Shown piece by piece: positions 9,342 to 18,159 of a DNA stretch of 64,000 bases. Under the pieces are notes generated by a model. It was not told the origin of the DNA, searched no databases, and saw only the letters and a list, made by a program, of their open reading frames with translations. The DNA comes from Flavisphingopyxis soli. GTDB taxonomy: Bacteria; Pseudomonadota; Alphaproteobacteria; Sphingomonadales; Sphingomonadaceae. How positions within the stretch are numbered: position 1 is the stretch's first letter; each line of letters begins with the position of its first letter. Location of the stretch: positions 521,001-585,000 of the forward strand of contig NZ_VOPY01000001.1 in the NCBI RefSeq assembly GCF_007995095.1, written 5' to 3'. The position numbers were made by a program, and so were the translations under genes.

Positions 9342-10986
9342 CCTCCGGGCTTTCCCCCGTCGTTGCAATGAAGCTTGGCGTCACGATCCGCGGGCGCGCC
9401 TGTTCAAAGGCATAGCCAGCGCTCAGCACCTTGGCGTCCTGCCATTTGCCGCCAATGAAGCTGATCCCCACTGGCAGGTCGCCGATTGTCCCGCCGGGCA
9501 CGGTCAGGTGCGGATAGCCTGCCACCGCGGGCAGCTGGCTGACGCTTGGCCCCGAATAGGCGTCGCCCTTGCCGAGCGTGCTGAGCCAGGCCGGACCGTT
9601 GGTCACGCCCATCAGGACATCGACCTTGTACGTCCGCATCAGCCGGTCGATCCCGTCGGGTCCGGCCAGCGTGCGCGCCGCATCGCGCGTCTTGATATAG
9701 CCCGCATCATCGAGCCCCGGCTTGCCTTGCGCGAGGGTAAACAGCTCTTGGCCGAAATAGCGCATTTCGGTGTCGGCATGCGCCTCGTTAAAGGCGATGA
9801 GATCGGCGAGCGTGCGCGTCTTCACTGCGGCGGGCGTCGAGGCGAGATAGGCGTCGAGATCGGCCTTGAGTTCGACCATCAGGATTTCGAGCTCGTCATC
9901 GCCAAGCGTGTCCATCCCCGCATTGCTGTCCGAAATCTCGACGATCTCGGCGCCCTTGGCGCGCAGCGTCGCCAGCGCCTCGTCGAGGATCGAGTGGATC
10001 GACGGATCGTCGCCGATCTGGTCGATAAGCACGCCGATGCGCTTGCCCGCGAGCCAGTCGGGGTCGAGCGCGGCGGCAAAATCGGTCTTGTGCAGGTCGG
10101 CCTCGGCGGTCGCCGGATCGGCGGGGTCGCTGCCCGCCATCGCGGTCAGCATCATCGCCGCGTCGCGGACGCTGCCCGTCATCGGCCCGGCGGTATCCTG
10201 GCTGTGGCTGATCGGGACGATATAGGTCCGGCTGACGAGGCCGACGGTCGGCTTGAACCCGACGACGCCGTTGACCCCCGAGGGGCAGGTGATCGATCCG
10301 TCGGTTTCGGTGCCGATCGTGCCCGCGGCCAGTCCCGCCGCCATCGCCGCACCGCTGCCCGCCGACGATCCGCAGGTGTTGCGGTCGAGGACATGCGGGT
10401 TCTTTGTCAGCCCGCCGACCGCGCTCCAGCCGCTGGTCGAATTGCCCGACCGGATATTGGCCCATTCGCTAAGGTTGGTCTTGCCGAGGATGATCGCACC
10501 GGCGGCCTTGAGGCGTGCAATCATCGGCGCGTCGCGGTTGGTCACATTGTCGGCGAGCGCGATCGATCCGGCGGTCGTCGGCAGGGGGCCTGCCGCCTCG
10601 ATATTGTCCTTGATCAGGATCGGGATGCCGTGGAGCGGCCCGCGAACCTGGCCCGCGGCGCGTTCGGCATCGCGCGCCCGCGCCTGGTCGAGCGCGTCGG
10701 GCATCGTCGCGATCACGGCGTTCAATGTCGGCCCGGCATCGTCGATCGCGGCGATCCGCGCAAGATAGCCCGCGGTGATCGCCTCGCTCGTCGTGTCGCC
10801 GCGCGCCATTGCCGCCGACAGCTCGGCGATGCTGAGTACCTCGATCCCCGGCGTCTCGACCGCACCGGTGCTGGCTGCTGCCGCGGCGACAGGTGGCGGC
10901 GCATCGGCTGTTGCGACGCTTATCGGTGCACTCGCACAGCCGACGAGCAGCATCGCGGTGGTAACGGTCAAGATGGAACGGATCAT
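9328..10986 (-). CDS. Amidase-signature hydrolase, lipoprotein
   Basis: The 552-residue product begins with a lipoprotein signal (lipobox L-L-V-G-C, Cys17) and an Ala/Pro-rich linker. The amidase-signature catalytic residues are all visible: Lys126 in P-I-L-I-K-D-N, cis-Ser207 in G-S-S-A-G-S-G, and the nucleophile Ser231 in T-D-G-S-I-T. Members hydrolyse a wide range of amides, so the substrate cannot be assigned. The lipid anchor implies periplasmic action. An in-frame upstream extension was rejected because the chosen ATG is followed directly by the signal and preceded by AGGGGGC. Confidence 0.88.
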   Translation of the reverse strand: MIRSILTVTTAMLLVGCASAPISVATADAPPPVAAAAASTGAVETPGIEVLSIAELSAAMARGDTTSEAITAGYLARIAAIDDAGPTLNAVIATMPDALDQARARDAERAAGQVRGPLHGIPILIKDNIEAAGPLPTTAGSIALADNVTNRDAPMIARLKAAGAIILGKTNLSEWANIRSGNSTSGWSAVGGLTKNPHVLDRNTCGSSAGSGAAMAAGLAAGTIGTETDGSITCPSGVNGVVGFKPTVGLVSRTYIVPISHSQDTAGPMTGSVRDAAMMLTAMAGSDPADPATAEADLHKTDFAAALDPDWLAGKRIGVLIDQIGDDPSIHSILDEALATLRAKGAEIVEISDSNAGMDTLGDDELEILMVELKADLDAYLASTPAAVKTRTLADLIAFNEAHADTEMRYFGQELFTLAQGKPGLDDAGYIKTRDAARTLAGPDGIDRLMRTYKVDVLMGVTNGPAWLSTLGKGDAYSGPSVSQLPAVAGYPHLTVPGGTIGDLPVGISFIGGKWQDAKVLSAGYAFEQARPRIVTPSFIATTGESPEATAQ

Positions 10987-11053
10987 GGCAAGCCCCCTGG
11001 TTAGGGAGCGACCATAACGCCCGCGGACCAAAGCGCGAGTGGGTAAACGCACT

Positions 11054-11190
11054 TACTGCGTCATTGCGAGGAGCCGCAGGCGACGCGGCAACCTCCGCGA
11101 AGCTGCGAGCCCTTCGCAAACCGCCGCCGTCGTTATCGGGGGAGCTGCCATCCTCGCGAGAGATTGCTTCGCTAGGCTCGCAATGAAGAA
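11054..11190. repeat. Palindromic repeat between the amidase gene and purA
   Basis: TCATTGCGAG at 11061-11070 is the exact reverse complement of CTCGCAATGA at 11177-11186, with GATTGCTTCGC-type sequence beside the second copy. This is the familiar TCATTGCGAG / ATTGCTTCGC intergenic repeat motif, here as an inverted pair around about 105 bp. I see no gene in this interval. Confidence 0.6.
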
Positions 11191-11215
11191 TGAGGGAATT
11201 TCCTACGCCATGCCC

Positions 11216-12505
11216 TCAATCGGCGAACGGATCGCGGACCAGGATCGTGTCCTCGCGCTCGGGACTGGTCGACACCAGCGCGACGGGGCAACCGATCAGC
11301 TCCTCGACGCGCCGCACGTACTTGATCGCGCGCGCGGGCAGGTCGTTCCAGCTGCGCGCACCGGCGCACGACCCTTCCCAGCCGGCCATCTCCTCGTAGA
11401 TCGGCTCGACCGCGGCCTGGTCGGCGGCGTGCGCGGGGAAATGGTCGAGGATCTCGCCGTGGAGGCGATAGCCGGTGCAGATGCTGACCGTCTCGAAACC
11501 ATCAAGCACGTCGAGTTTGGTCAGTGCGATGCCGGTGACGCCCGATACTGCGACCGATTGCCGCACGAGGACCGCATCGAACCAGCCGCAGCGGCGCTTG
11601 CGCCCGGTGACGGTGCCGAATTCATGGCCGCGCTCGCCGAGCTTCTGTCCGGTGGCGTCGTCGAGCTCGGTCGGGAAGGGGCCCGATCCGACGCGCGTCG
11701 TATAGGCCTTGGCGATGCCGAGGACGAAACCGACCGCATTGGGGCCCAGGCCCGATCCCGCCGCGGCGGTGCCGGCAACGGTGTTCGAACTGGTGACGAA
11801 CGGATAGGTGCCGTGGTCGATGTCGAGCAGGACGCCCTGCGCGCCTTCGAACAATATGCGCTTGCCGCGCGCACGCGCCTCGCCGAGCGTCTTCCACACC
11901 GGTCCGGCGAATTGCAGCACGAAATCCGCGATTTCGGTGAGGTCGTCGATCAGCCGCTGGCGATCGATCGGCGGTTCGCCAAAGCCCGCGCGCAGCGCAT
12001 CGTGGTGCGCGGTCAGCCGGTCGAGCTGCGGCTCGAGATGGTCGAGATGGGCAAGGTCACAGACGCGGATCGCGCGCCGCCCGACCTTGTCCTCGTACGC
12101 CGGACCGATGCCGCGCAGCGTCGTGCCGATCTTGCCCGCGCCGCTGGCGGCTTCGCGCAGTCCGTCGAGATCGCGGTGGAAGGGCAGGATCAGCGCGCAA
12201 TTGTCGGCAATGTGCAGCGTCTCGGGCGAAATCGCGACGCCCTGGCCGCGCAATTTCTCGACCTCGGCCTTCAATGCCCACGGATCGAGCACGACGCCGT
12301 TGCCGATGACGCTCGGCGTCCCGCGCACGATGCCCGATGGCAGCAGCGAGAGTTTATAGACCTTCTCGCCGACGACGAGCGTGTGGCCGGCATTGTGGCC
12401 GCCCTGGAAACGGACGACGACGTCGGCGCGGCTGGCGAGCCAGTCGACGATCTTGCCCTTGCCCTCGTCGCCCCATTGCGCGCCGATTACTGCTACGTTT
12501 GCCAT
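11216..12505 (-). CDS. purA: Adenylosuccinate synthetase
   Basis: Converts IMP and aspartate to adenylosuccinate using GTP, the first step from IMP to AMP. The 429-residue product is full length. The N-terminal phosphate loop G-D-E-G-K-G-K (residues 12-18), H-N-A-G-H-T near 40, and the C-terminal K-Y-V-R-R-V-E-E-L segment are all present. It lies about 60 bp downstream of serA on the same strand, so it may be read through from the serine genes. Confidence 0.97.
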   Translation of the reverse strand: MANVAVIGAQWGDEGKGKIVDWLASRADVVVRFQGGHNAGHTLVVGEKVYKLSLLPSGIVRGTPSVIGNGVVLDPWALKAEVEKLRGQGVAISPETLHIADNCALILPFHRDLDGLREAASGAGKIGTTLRGIGPAYEDKVGRRAIRVCDLAHLDHLEPQLDRLTAHHDALRAGFGEPPIDRQRLIDDLTEIADFVLQFAGPVWKTLGEARARGKRILFEGAQGVLLDIDHGTYPFVTSSNTVAGTAAAGSGLGPNAVGFVLGIAKAYTTRVGSGPFPTELDDATGQKLGERGHEFGTVTGRKRRCGWFDAVLVRQSVAVSGVTGIALTKLDVLDGFETVSICTGYRLHGEILDHFPAHAADQAAVEPIYEEMAGWEGSCAGARSWNDLPARAIKYVRRVEELIGCPVALVSTSPEREDTILVRDPFAD

Positions 12506-12564
12506 ATCCGTCGTCCTATTTCGTCACGAATGCCAAAGCCGCGCGCGCCTTAGCCGCTAGCGGA

Positions 12565-14154
12565 TCAAAAGCGAAGCGCCTTGACCTTCTTGACACCTTC
12601 GAGCGCGCATACCTGGTCGAGCACCGCGCCGTCGACCGGCGCATCGACCGACAGCATCAGCACGGCATCGCCGCCCCTGTTCTTGTCGGCCAGCCGCCGT
12701 CCGAGGTGGAAGTTGCCGATATTCACCCCCGCTGCGCCCAATGTCATGCCGAGCCGGCCGATGAAGCCCGGCGTGTCCTCGTTGACGATATAGATCATGT
12801 CGCCATCCAGATCGGTCTCTATTCGCGTTCCGGCAATCTCGACCAGCCGCGGCGCGGCGTCGCCGAACAGGCTGCCCGCGACCTCACGCCGCCGCTCGGG
12901 GCCGGTCGCGGTGACGCGCACCAGCGTGTGATAATCGCCCTCGCGTTCGTGGCGCACTTCGCGCACGTCGAGGCCGCGCTCTTTCGCCAGATACGGCGCG
13001 TTGACCATGTTGACCGTGTCCGAATAGCTGCGCATCAGCCCGGCGAGCACGGCGGCGGTAATCGGTTTCTGGTTGAGTTCGGCTGCCGCACCCTCGACCT
13101 CGACCGACAGGCTGGTGATGTCCGACCCTTCGAGCTGGCCGACCAGGCTGCCGAGCTTTTCGGCGAGCGCCATATAGGGTTTGAGCCGCGGCGCTTCCTC
13201 GGCCGACATGCTCGGCACGTTCAATGCATTGGTGATGCCGCCGTCGCAGAGGAAATCGCTCAACTGCTCGGCGACCTGGATCGCGACGTTGACCTGCGCC
13301 TCGTCGGTCGAGGCACCGAGATGCGGCGTGCAGACAAGGTTGGGCGTGCCGAACAATGGATTGTCCTTGGCCGGCTCCTGCGCAAACACGTCGAGCGCGG
13401 CGCCGGCGACCTGGCCGCTGTCGAGCGCCTCCTTCAGAGCGACTTCGTCGATCAGCCCGCCGCGCGCACAGTTGACGATGCGCACGCCTTTCTTGGTCTT
13501 CGCCAGCGCATCGCGCGACAGTATCCCGCGCGTCGCATCGGTCAGCGGCGTGTGCAGCGTGATGAAATCGGCGCGCGCGAGCAGCGTATCGAGATCGACC
13601 TTTTCGACCCCCATTTCGATCGCGCGTTCGGCCGTCAGGAAGGGATCATAGGCGACCACCTTCATCCTGAGCCCGCGCGCGCGGTCGGCGACGATGCTGC
13701 CGATATTGCCCGCACCGATCAGGCCAAGCGTCTTGGCGGTCAGTTCGACCCCCATGAAACGGTTCTTTTCCCATTTGCCCGCCTGCGTCGAGGCGTCGGC
13801 CTCGGGCAGTTGCCGGGCGAGGGCAAAGATCATCGCGATCGCGTGTTCGGCGGTGGTGATCGAATTGCCGAACGGCGTGTTCATGACGATCACGCCCTTG
13901 GCCGAGGCGGCGGGGACGTCGATATTGTCGACCCCGATCCCGGCGCGGCCGATGACCTTGAGGTTGGTCGCGGCGGCGAGCAGCTCCTTGGTGACCTTGG
14001 TCGAAGACCGGATCGCGAGGCCGTCATAATTGCCGATGATGGCTTTCAGTTCATCGGGCGTCTGGCCGGTAATCTCGTCAACCTCGACCCCGCGGCTGCG
14101 GAAAATCTCGGCCGCCTTGGGCGACATGCTGTCGGAAATCAGGACTTTGGGCAT
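12565..14154 (-). CDS. serA: D-3-phosphoglycerate dehydrogenase
   Basis: Oxidises 3-phosphoglycerate, the first step of serine synthesis. The 529-residue length indicates the long form, with catalytic, NAD-binding, intervening and C-terminal ACT domains. The NAD motif G-A-G-N-I-G is near residue 145. The catalytic segments N-C-A-R-G-G-L-I-D-E and H-L-G-A-S-T are near 235 and 280. The final 75 residues have the ACT pattern that binds serine for feedback control. serC lies 38 bp upstream on the same strand; together they form a serine operon. Confidence 0.96.
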   Translation of the reverse strand: MPKVLISDSMSPKAAEIFRSRGVEVDEITGQTPDELKAIIGNYDGLAIRSSTKVTKELLAAATNLKVIGRAGIGVDNIDVPAASAKGVIVMNTPFGNSITTAEHAIAMIFALARQLPEADASTQAGKWEKNRFMGVELTAKTLGLIGAGNIGSIVADRARGLRMKVVAYDPFLTAERAIEMGVEKVDLDTLLARADFITLHTPLTDATRGILSRDALAKTKKGVRIVNCARGGLIDEVALKEALDSGQVAGAALDVFAQEPAKDNPLFGTPNLVCTPHLGASTDEAQVNVAIQVAEQLSDFLCDGGITNALNVPSMSAEEAPRLKPYMALAEKLGSLVGQLEGSDITSLSVEVEGAAAELNQKPITAAVLAGLMRSYSDTVNMVNAPYLAKERGLDVREVRHEREGDYHTLVRVTATGPERRREVAGSLFGDAAPRLVEIAGTRIETDLDGDMIYIVNEDTPGFIGRLGMTLGAAGVNIGNFHLGRRLADKNRGGDAVLMLSVDAPVDGAVLDQVCALEGVKKVKALRF

Positions 14155-14192
14155 AGGGAATTCCTTGGGTCACCGGCGTGCGCCGGGCTTGG

Positions 14193-15332
14193 TCAGTCAG
14201 CGGATTTGGCGGTCGCATAGGCCCAGTCGAGCCACGGGCCGAGCGCGACGATATCGGCGGTGTCGACCGTCGCGCCGCACCAGATCCTGAGGCCCGGCGG
14301 GGCATCGCGATAGCCCGCTATGTCATGGGCCGCGCCGGCCTTGTCGAGCGCGCCCGCCATCGCCTTGATCATCGCCTCGTCGGCGCCGGCGACGGTCAGG
14401 CAGACGCTGGTCCGCGATCGCGTCGCGGGGTCGATCGCGAGGTGGCCGAGCCAGTCGCGTGTCGCAACGATCGCGTCGAGCGCGGCGGCATTGGCGTCGC
14501 TGCGCGCGATCAAACCATTGGCCCCGCCGATGCGCTGCGCCCATTCGAGCGCCCAGATCGCATCCTCGACCGCGAGCATCGACGGCGTGTTGATCGTCTC
14601 GCCCCGGAACACGCCCTCGTTGAGCGCGCCCTTGGCGATCAGGCGAAACAGCTTGGGCAGCGGCCAGGGCGGCGTGTAGCTTTCGAGCCGCTCGACCGCG
14701 CGCGGGCCGAGGATCAGCACGCCGTGCGCGCCCTCGCCGCCGAGCACCTTTTGCCAGCTGAAGGTCGCGACGTCGATCTTGTCCCATGGCAGGTCATAGG
14801 CGAACACCGCGCTGGTCGCGTCGGCGAAGCTCAGGCCCTCGCGATCGTCGGCAATCCAGTCGCCGTCGGGGACGCGCACGCCGCTCGTCGTGCCGTTCCA
14901 GGTGAACAGGACATCGTTCGACCAGTCGACCTGCGCCAAATCGGGCAGCGCGCCGTAATCGGCACGGATCACCGTCGGATCGATCTTGAGCTGCTTGGCC
15001 GCGTCGGTCACCCAGCCTTCGCCGAAGCTTTCCCAGGCGAGCGTGGTGACGCCCCGCGCGCCGAGCATCGTCCACATCGCCATTTCGAACGCGCCGGTAT
15101 CGCTGCCCGGGACGATGCCGATGCGATGCGTGTCGGGCAGGCGGAGCAATTCGCGCATCAGGTCGATACAGTAAGCAAGGCGTGCCTTGCCGATCTTCGA
15201 CCGATGCGATCGGCCGAGGCTTTCGGTAGCGAGGTTTTGCGGTGACCAGCCGGGCGGCTTGGCACACGGGCCCGATGAGAAATAGGGGCGCGCCGGACGC
15301 ACGTCGGGCGTCGGCAGAGGTTCATTCGTCAC
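14193..15332 (-). CDS. serC: Phosphoserine aminotransferase, alphaproteobacterial type
   Basis: Converts 3-phosphohydroxypyruvate to phosphoserine with PLP. The 379-residue protein has the alphaproteobacterial form of the start (R-P-Y-F-S-S-G-P-C-A-K-P-P-G-W) and the PLP-binding lysine in F-S-W-Q-K-V-L-G-G-E. The step between serA and serC products is covered here; a serB phosphatase is not in the window. AAGGAG lies just before the ATG. A possible structured leader is described separately. Confidence 0.95.
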   Translation of the reverse strand: MTNEPLPTPDVRPARPYFSSGPCAKPPGWSPQNLATESLGRSHRSKIGKARLAYCIDLMRELLRLPDTHRIGIVPGSDTGAFEMAMWTMLGARGVTTLAWESFGEGWVTDAAKQLKIDPTVIRADYGALPDLAQVDWSNDVLFTWNGTTSGVRVPDGDWIADDREGLSFADATSAVFAYDLPWDKIDVATFSWQKVLGGEGAHGVLILGPRAVERLESYTPPWPLPKLFRLIAKGALNEGVFRGETINTPSMLAVEDAIWALEWAQRIGGANGLIARSDANAAALDAIVATRDWLGHLAIDPATRSRTSVCLTVAGADEAMIKAMAGALDKAGAAHDIAGYRDAPPGLRIWCGATVDTADIVALGPWLDWAYATAKSAD

Positions 15333-15410
15333 AATATTCTCTCCTTACAGAGAGCGCGCGCCGCGTTGGGACGGCGTGGCCCACCGACGGACATAGGGCC
15401 GTGACGCTGG
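15333..15410 (-). ncRNA. Candidate structured leader upstream of serC
   Basis: On the minus strand the 5' region of serC can form two neighbouring hairpins: GGCCC/GGGCC at 15378-15400 and CGCCG/CGGCG at 15359-15376. They are followed by CTCTC...GAGAG pairing next to the ribosome binding site. A two-hairpin serC RNA motif is known from alphaproteobacteria in this position. I cannot confirm the consensus by eye. A TTGACC/TATGTC promoter-like pair overlaps the first hairpin and would argue against it. Confidence 0.3.
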
Positions 15411-15644
15411 CGGTCAATGACGAACGCGAATGCGGCGACGTTATCAATTCATTTGTAACGGTTTTTATCTGGTTCGGCCGATGGAGTCCGCCCGGATCAA
15501 TTTTCCCCTGACTTTGTCGAACGGCACCTTCTGCAGATAGCCGGGTGCCGGATAAAGCGCCCGATGCGCCCGCGAATCAAGGTAAACGATCCACTAACCA
15601 TCGCTATCACAACGATTTTAACTAGAATCACCGATAGTGTGGAT
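15333..15644. other. Intergenic region between serC and the extensin-like gene
   Basis: About 310 bp between divergent genes, carrying promoters and leaders for both. The part nearest serC is GC-rich and can fold. The part from about 15430 to 15645 is clearly AT-richer, as expected of a promoter region, with a TAGAAT sequence about 20 bp before the extensin-like ATG. No coding sequence is evident. Confidence 0.55.
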
Positions 15645-16337
15645 ATGGCTAATTCCCCCGTAACCCACCGCGTTCGTTTCGCGATCATGCTAGGCCCGCT
15701 GGCGCTGGCCAGCTGTATCGCCGGCGGGGAGCAGCAGCGCGTCGAAGCGCCGCAGCAGCGCTCGGCGGCACCGCGCGTTGCCGCGCGCCCGGCCTATCAG
15801 CCGCCAATGACGCCCAACCAGTGTTTTGCCGAGCTCAAGGCCGCCGATGTGCGCTTCTCGCCGCTCGCCGATCGCAGCGAGGATGGCGGCTGCCGGACGA
15901 TCGATACGATCAAGCTGCTCGATTTCGGGACGCCGACGACCAATCTTGGCGCGATGACCTGCCCGCTGGCAAAGAATTTCGCTGCCTGGGCGCGCTATGC
16001 AGTGATCCCCGCGGCACAAGTCTATCTCGGCGAAAAGGTCGTCAAGATCGAGACGATGGGCAGCTATAGCTGTCGCAACATCTACGGCGGCCGCTCGGGT
16101 CGGCTGTCGCAGCACGCCTTTGCCAACGCCGTCGACGTGTCGGCCTTCGTGCTGGCCGACGGGCGCCGGATCAGCGTCGAAAAGAACTGGAACGGCAGCG
16201 CCAAGGAGCGCGCCTTTCTCGAAGCGCTGCACACCTCGGCGTGCCGCCGCTTCGGCACCGTGCTCGGTCCCGAATACAATGCCGCGCACTATAATCACTT
16301 CCATTTCGACATGTCGGGTAACGGCTACTGCCGCTGA
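15645..16337 (+). CDS. Extensin-like domain lipoprotein
   Basis: The last 170 or so residues match the extensin-like C-terminal domain of alphaproteobacteria: S-C-R-N-I-Y-G-G-R, S-Q-H-A-F-A-N-A-V-D-V-S-A-F, L-G-P-E-Y-N-A-A-H and H-F-H-F-D-M. The His and Asp residues are arranged as in zinc-dependent LAS-type peptidases, so a cell-wall peptidase role is plausible but inferred. A lipobox, L-A-L-A-S-C, lies near residue 22. I chose the ATG immediately before the signal; a longer frame adds a non-signal extension. Monocistronic. Confidence 0.82.
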   Translation: MANSPVTHRVRFAIMLGPLALASCIAGGEQQRVEAPQQRSAAPRVAARPAYQPPMTPNQCFAELKAADVRFSPLADRSEDGGCRTIDTIKLLDFGTPTTNLGAMTCPLAKNFAAWARYAVIPAAQVYLGEKVVKIETMGSYSCRNIYGGRSGRLSQHAFANAVDVSAFVLADGRRISVEKNWNGSAKERAFLEALHTSACRRFGTVLGPEYNAAHYNHFHFDMSGNGYCR

Positions 16338-16395
16338 TTGAGCCCCTGCGGTAAAGCGATGGACGCGGCGCGACCGAGGCGCTAGCGCTCGGCTC

Positions 16396-17277
16396 ATGAC
16401 CGAACCCAAGAAACTAGAACAGTCGCGTTTTCACAAAGCGCGCGAAGACGCCGGATTCGCCAAGGGCGGCATCCATACGCCGCAGACCGAAAGCGGCGCC
16501 TATACGCTCGCTTTCCAGGATACCGATTTCCTCCTCCGCGAGGATCTCCGCCCGGTCCGCTTCCAGCTCGAACTGCTCAAGCCCGAGCTGCTGCTCAACG
16601 AGGCGAAGATCGCCTCGATGCTCGTCATCTACGGCTCGGCGCGGATTCCCGAACCGACGATGGCGGCCGAACGGCTCAAGCTGGCGACCGGCGAATACGA
16701 GACCAGGGTTGCGCAGCGGCTGGTCGCCAAGGCGAAATATTACGACGAGGCGCGCAAGCTTGCCTGCCTGGCTTCGCAGACGCCCGTCGCGGCCAATGGC
16801 GACCGCCACTTCGTCGTCTGTTCGGGCGGCGGTCCGTCGATCATGGAGGCGGCCAATCGCGGCGCGTGCGACGCGGGCGCCGAATCGGTCGGGCTCAACA
16901 TCGTCCTGCCGCACGAACAGGCGCCCAACCAGTACGTTACCCCCGATTTGAGCTTCCAGTTCCACTATTTCGCGCTGCGCAAGATGCACTTCCTGCTGCG
17001 GGCTCGCGCGGTCGCTGCCTTCCCCGGCGGCTTCGGCACCTTCGACGAGACGTTCGAGCTGCTGACGCTGATCCAGACGGGCAAGATCAAGCCGATGCCG
17101 GTGCTGTTGTTCGGCAAGGAATTCTGGACGCGGGTGATCGATTTCGACGCGCTCGCCGAAGAGGGCGTCATCAGCCCCGCCGATCTGTCGCTGTTCCAGT
17201 TCGTCGAGACCGCCGAAGAAGCCTGGGACGTCATCCGCAAATTCTACGCCGATCGCGACGAAGACGCGGGCGAATAG
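16396..17277 (+). CDS. LOG-family (TIGR00730) Rossmann protein
   Basis: A 293-residue member of the lysine-decarboxylase-like/LOG family. It shows the nucleotide-binding C-S-G-G-G-P-S-I-M-E-A-A-N-R-G and the hallmark P-G-G-F-G-T-F-D-E-T-F-E near residues 210-222. Characterised LOG proteins are phosphoribohydrolases that cut nucleoside 5'-monophosphates. The first 70 residues extend beyond the short LOG core, as in the longer TIGR00730 subgroup. True substrate unknown. Convergent with the cytochrome c gene. Confidence 0.85.
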   Translation: MTEPKKLEQSRFHKAREDAGFAKGGIHTPQTESGAYTLAFQDTDFLLREDLRPVRFQLELLKPELLLNEAKIASMLVIYGSARIPEPTMAAERLKLATGEYETRVAQRLVAKAKYYDEARKLACLASQTPVAANGDRHFVVCSGGGPSIMEAANRGACDAGAESVGLNIVLPHEQAPNQYVTPDLSFQFHYFALRKMHFLLRARAVAAFPGGFGTFDETFELLTLIQTGKIKPMPVLLFGKEFWTRVIDFDALAEEGVISPADLSLFQFVETAEEAWDVIRKFYADRDEDAGE

Positions 17278-17350
17278 GGGGCGGGGGGCGAACCCGATTC
17301 CCGTGTTGGCCTAATGGAATGGAGCGCCATTCGCGCGCCAGCCACGGTTA

Positions 17351-18025
17351 TTAGTTTGCGGTCGCGGGCTGCGTGGTGACCATGCCCGGGGCGGGCGCCT
17401 CGGGCATCGGCTTGGTCGCATCGCCTGCCGCCGGAGCGGCGGCCGGAGCCGCCTCGTTGTCCGTCGCGGCATCGCCGCCTGCGGGGGCCGCGGCTTCGGG
17501 TGGCGGAGCAGCGGGCAGCGGCAGGTTCGAGCCCTGGCTGTTGAGATAGGCGACGAGGTTGGCGCGGTCCTCGGCGCTCGACAGGCCGGCAAAGCTCATC
17601 AGCGTGCCCGGCGCGAACTTCTTGGGGCTCTTCAGCCAGGCATCGAGATTGTCGAACGTCCACGTTCCGCCATGGCCCGACAGCGCGCTCGAAAAGCCGA
17701 AACCGGCCTTGCCCTGGCCGATTGCCTCGCCAACGGTGGCATAGAGGTTCGGGCCGATGCCATTGGCGCCGCCGGCGTTGATCGTGTGACAGGCGGTGCA
17801 CTTCTTGAATACCGCTTCGCCCTTGGCGACGTCGGCGGCAGCGAGCAGCGCGGTGAACGACGGGCCGCTGTCGGCAGCCCCGGCCTCTTCGCCGCCTTCG
17901 ATCGCGAAGCCCGGCGTTTCGGGTTCTTCGTCGTGGAAATACTTGCCGGTGACGATCGACAGGCCCAGCGCCGCGATACCGCCAAACAAAACCCAGCCGG
18001 CGATGGTATTGGTGCGATCGTGCAT
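17351..18025 (-). CDS. Membrane-anchored c-type cytochrome
   Basis: An N-terminal hydrophobic segment (about residues 8-26) anchors the protein to the inner membrane. A single class I cytochrome c domain follows, with heme site C-T-A-C-H (Cys76, Cys79, His80) and probable axial Met143 in P-G-T-L-M-S-F. The architecture resembles CycM/c552, which carries electrons from the bc1 complex to a cytochrome oxidase. The last 55 residues are an Ala/Pro/Glu-rich tail, probably disordered. AGGGG lies before the ATG. Confidence 0.9.
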   Translation of the reverse strand: MHDRTNTIAGWVLFGGIAALGLSIVTGKYFHDEEPETPGFAIEGGEEAGAADSGPSFTALLAAADVAKGEAVFKKCTACHTINAGGANGIGPNLYATVGEAIGQGKAGFGFSSALSGHGGTWTFDNLDAWLKSPKKFAPGTLMSFAGLSSAEDRANLVAYLNSQGSNLPLPAAPPPEAAAPAGGDAATDNEAAPAAAPAAGDATKPMPEAPAPGMVTTQPATAN

Positions 18026-18159
18026 GTCGGAACTACCCCTGAAGGAAACACGCTGGGCTCAGCGCAGAAATGGAATGTGGCACCCCATAATCGCCGAGCG
18101 CGGCGTCCGCAAGATGAGCGACGCAAGATTATGCTCGCGCCGAGGACACGGCGCCAAAT

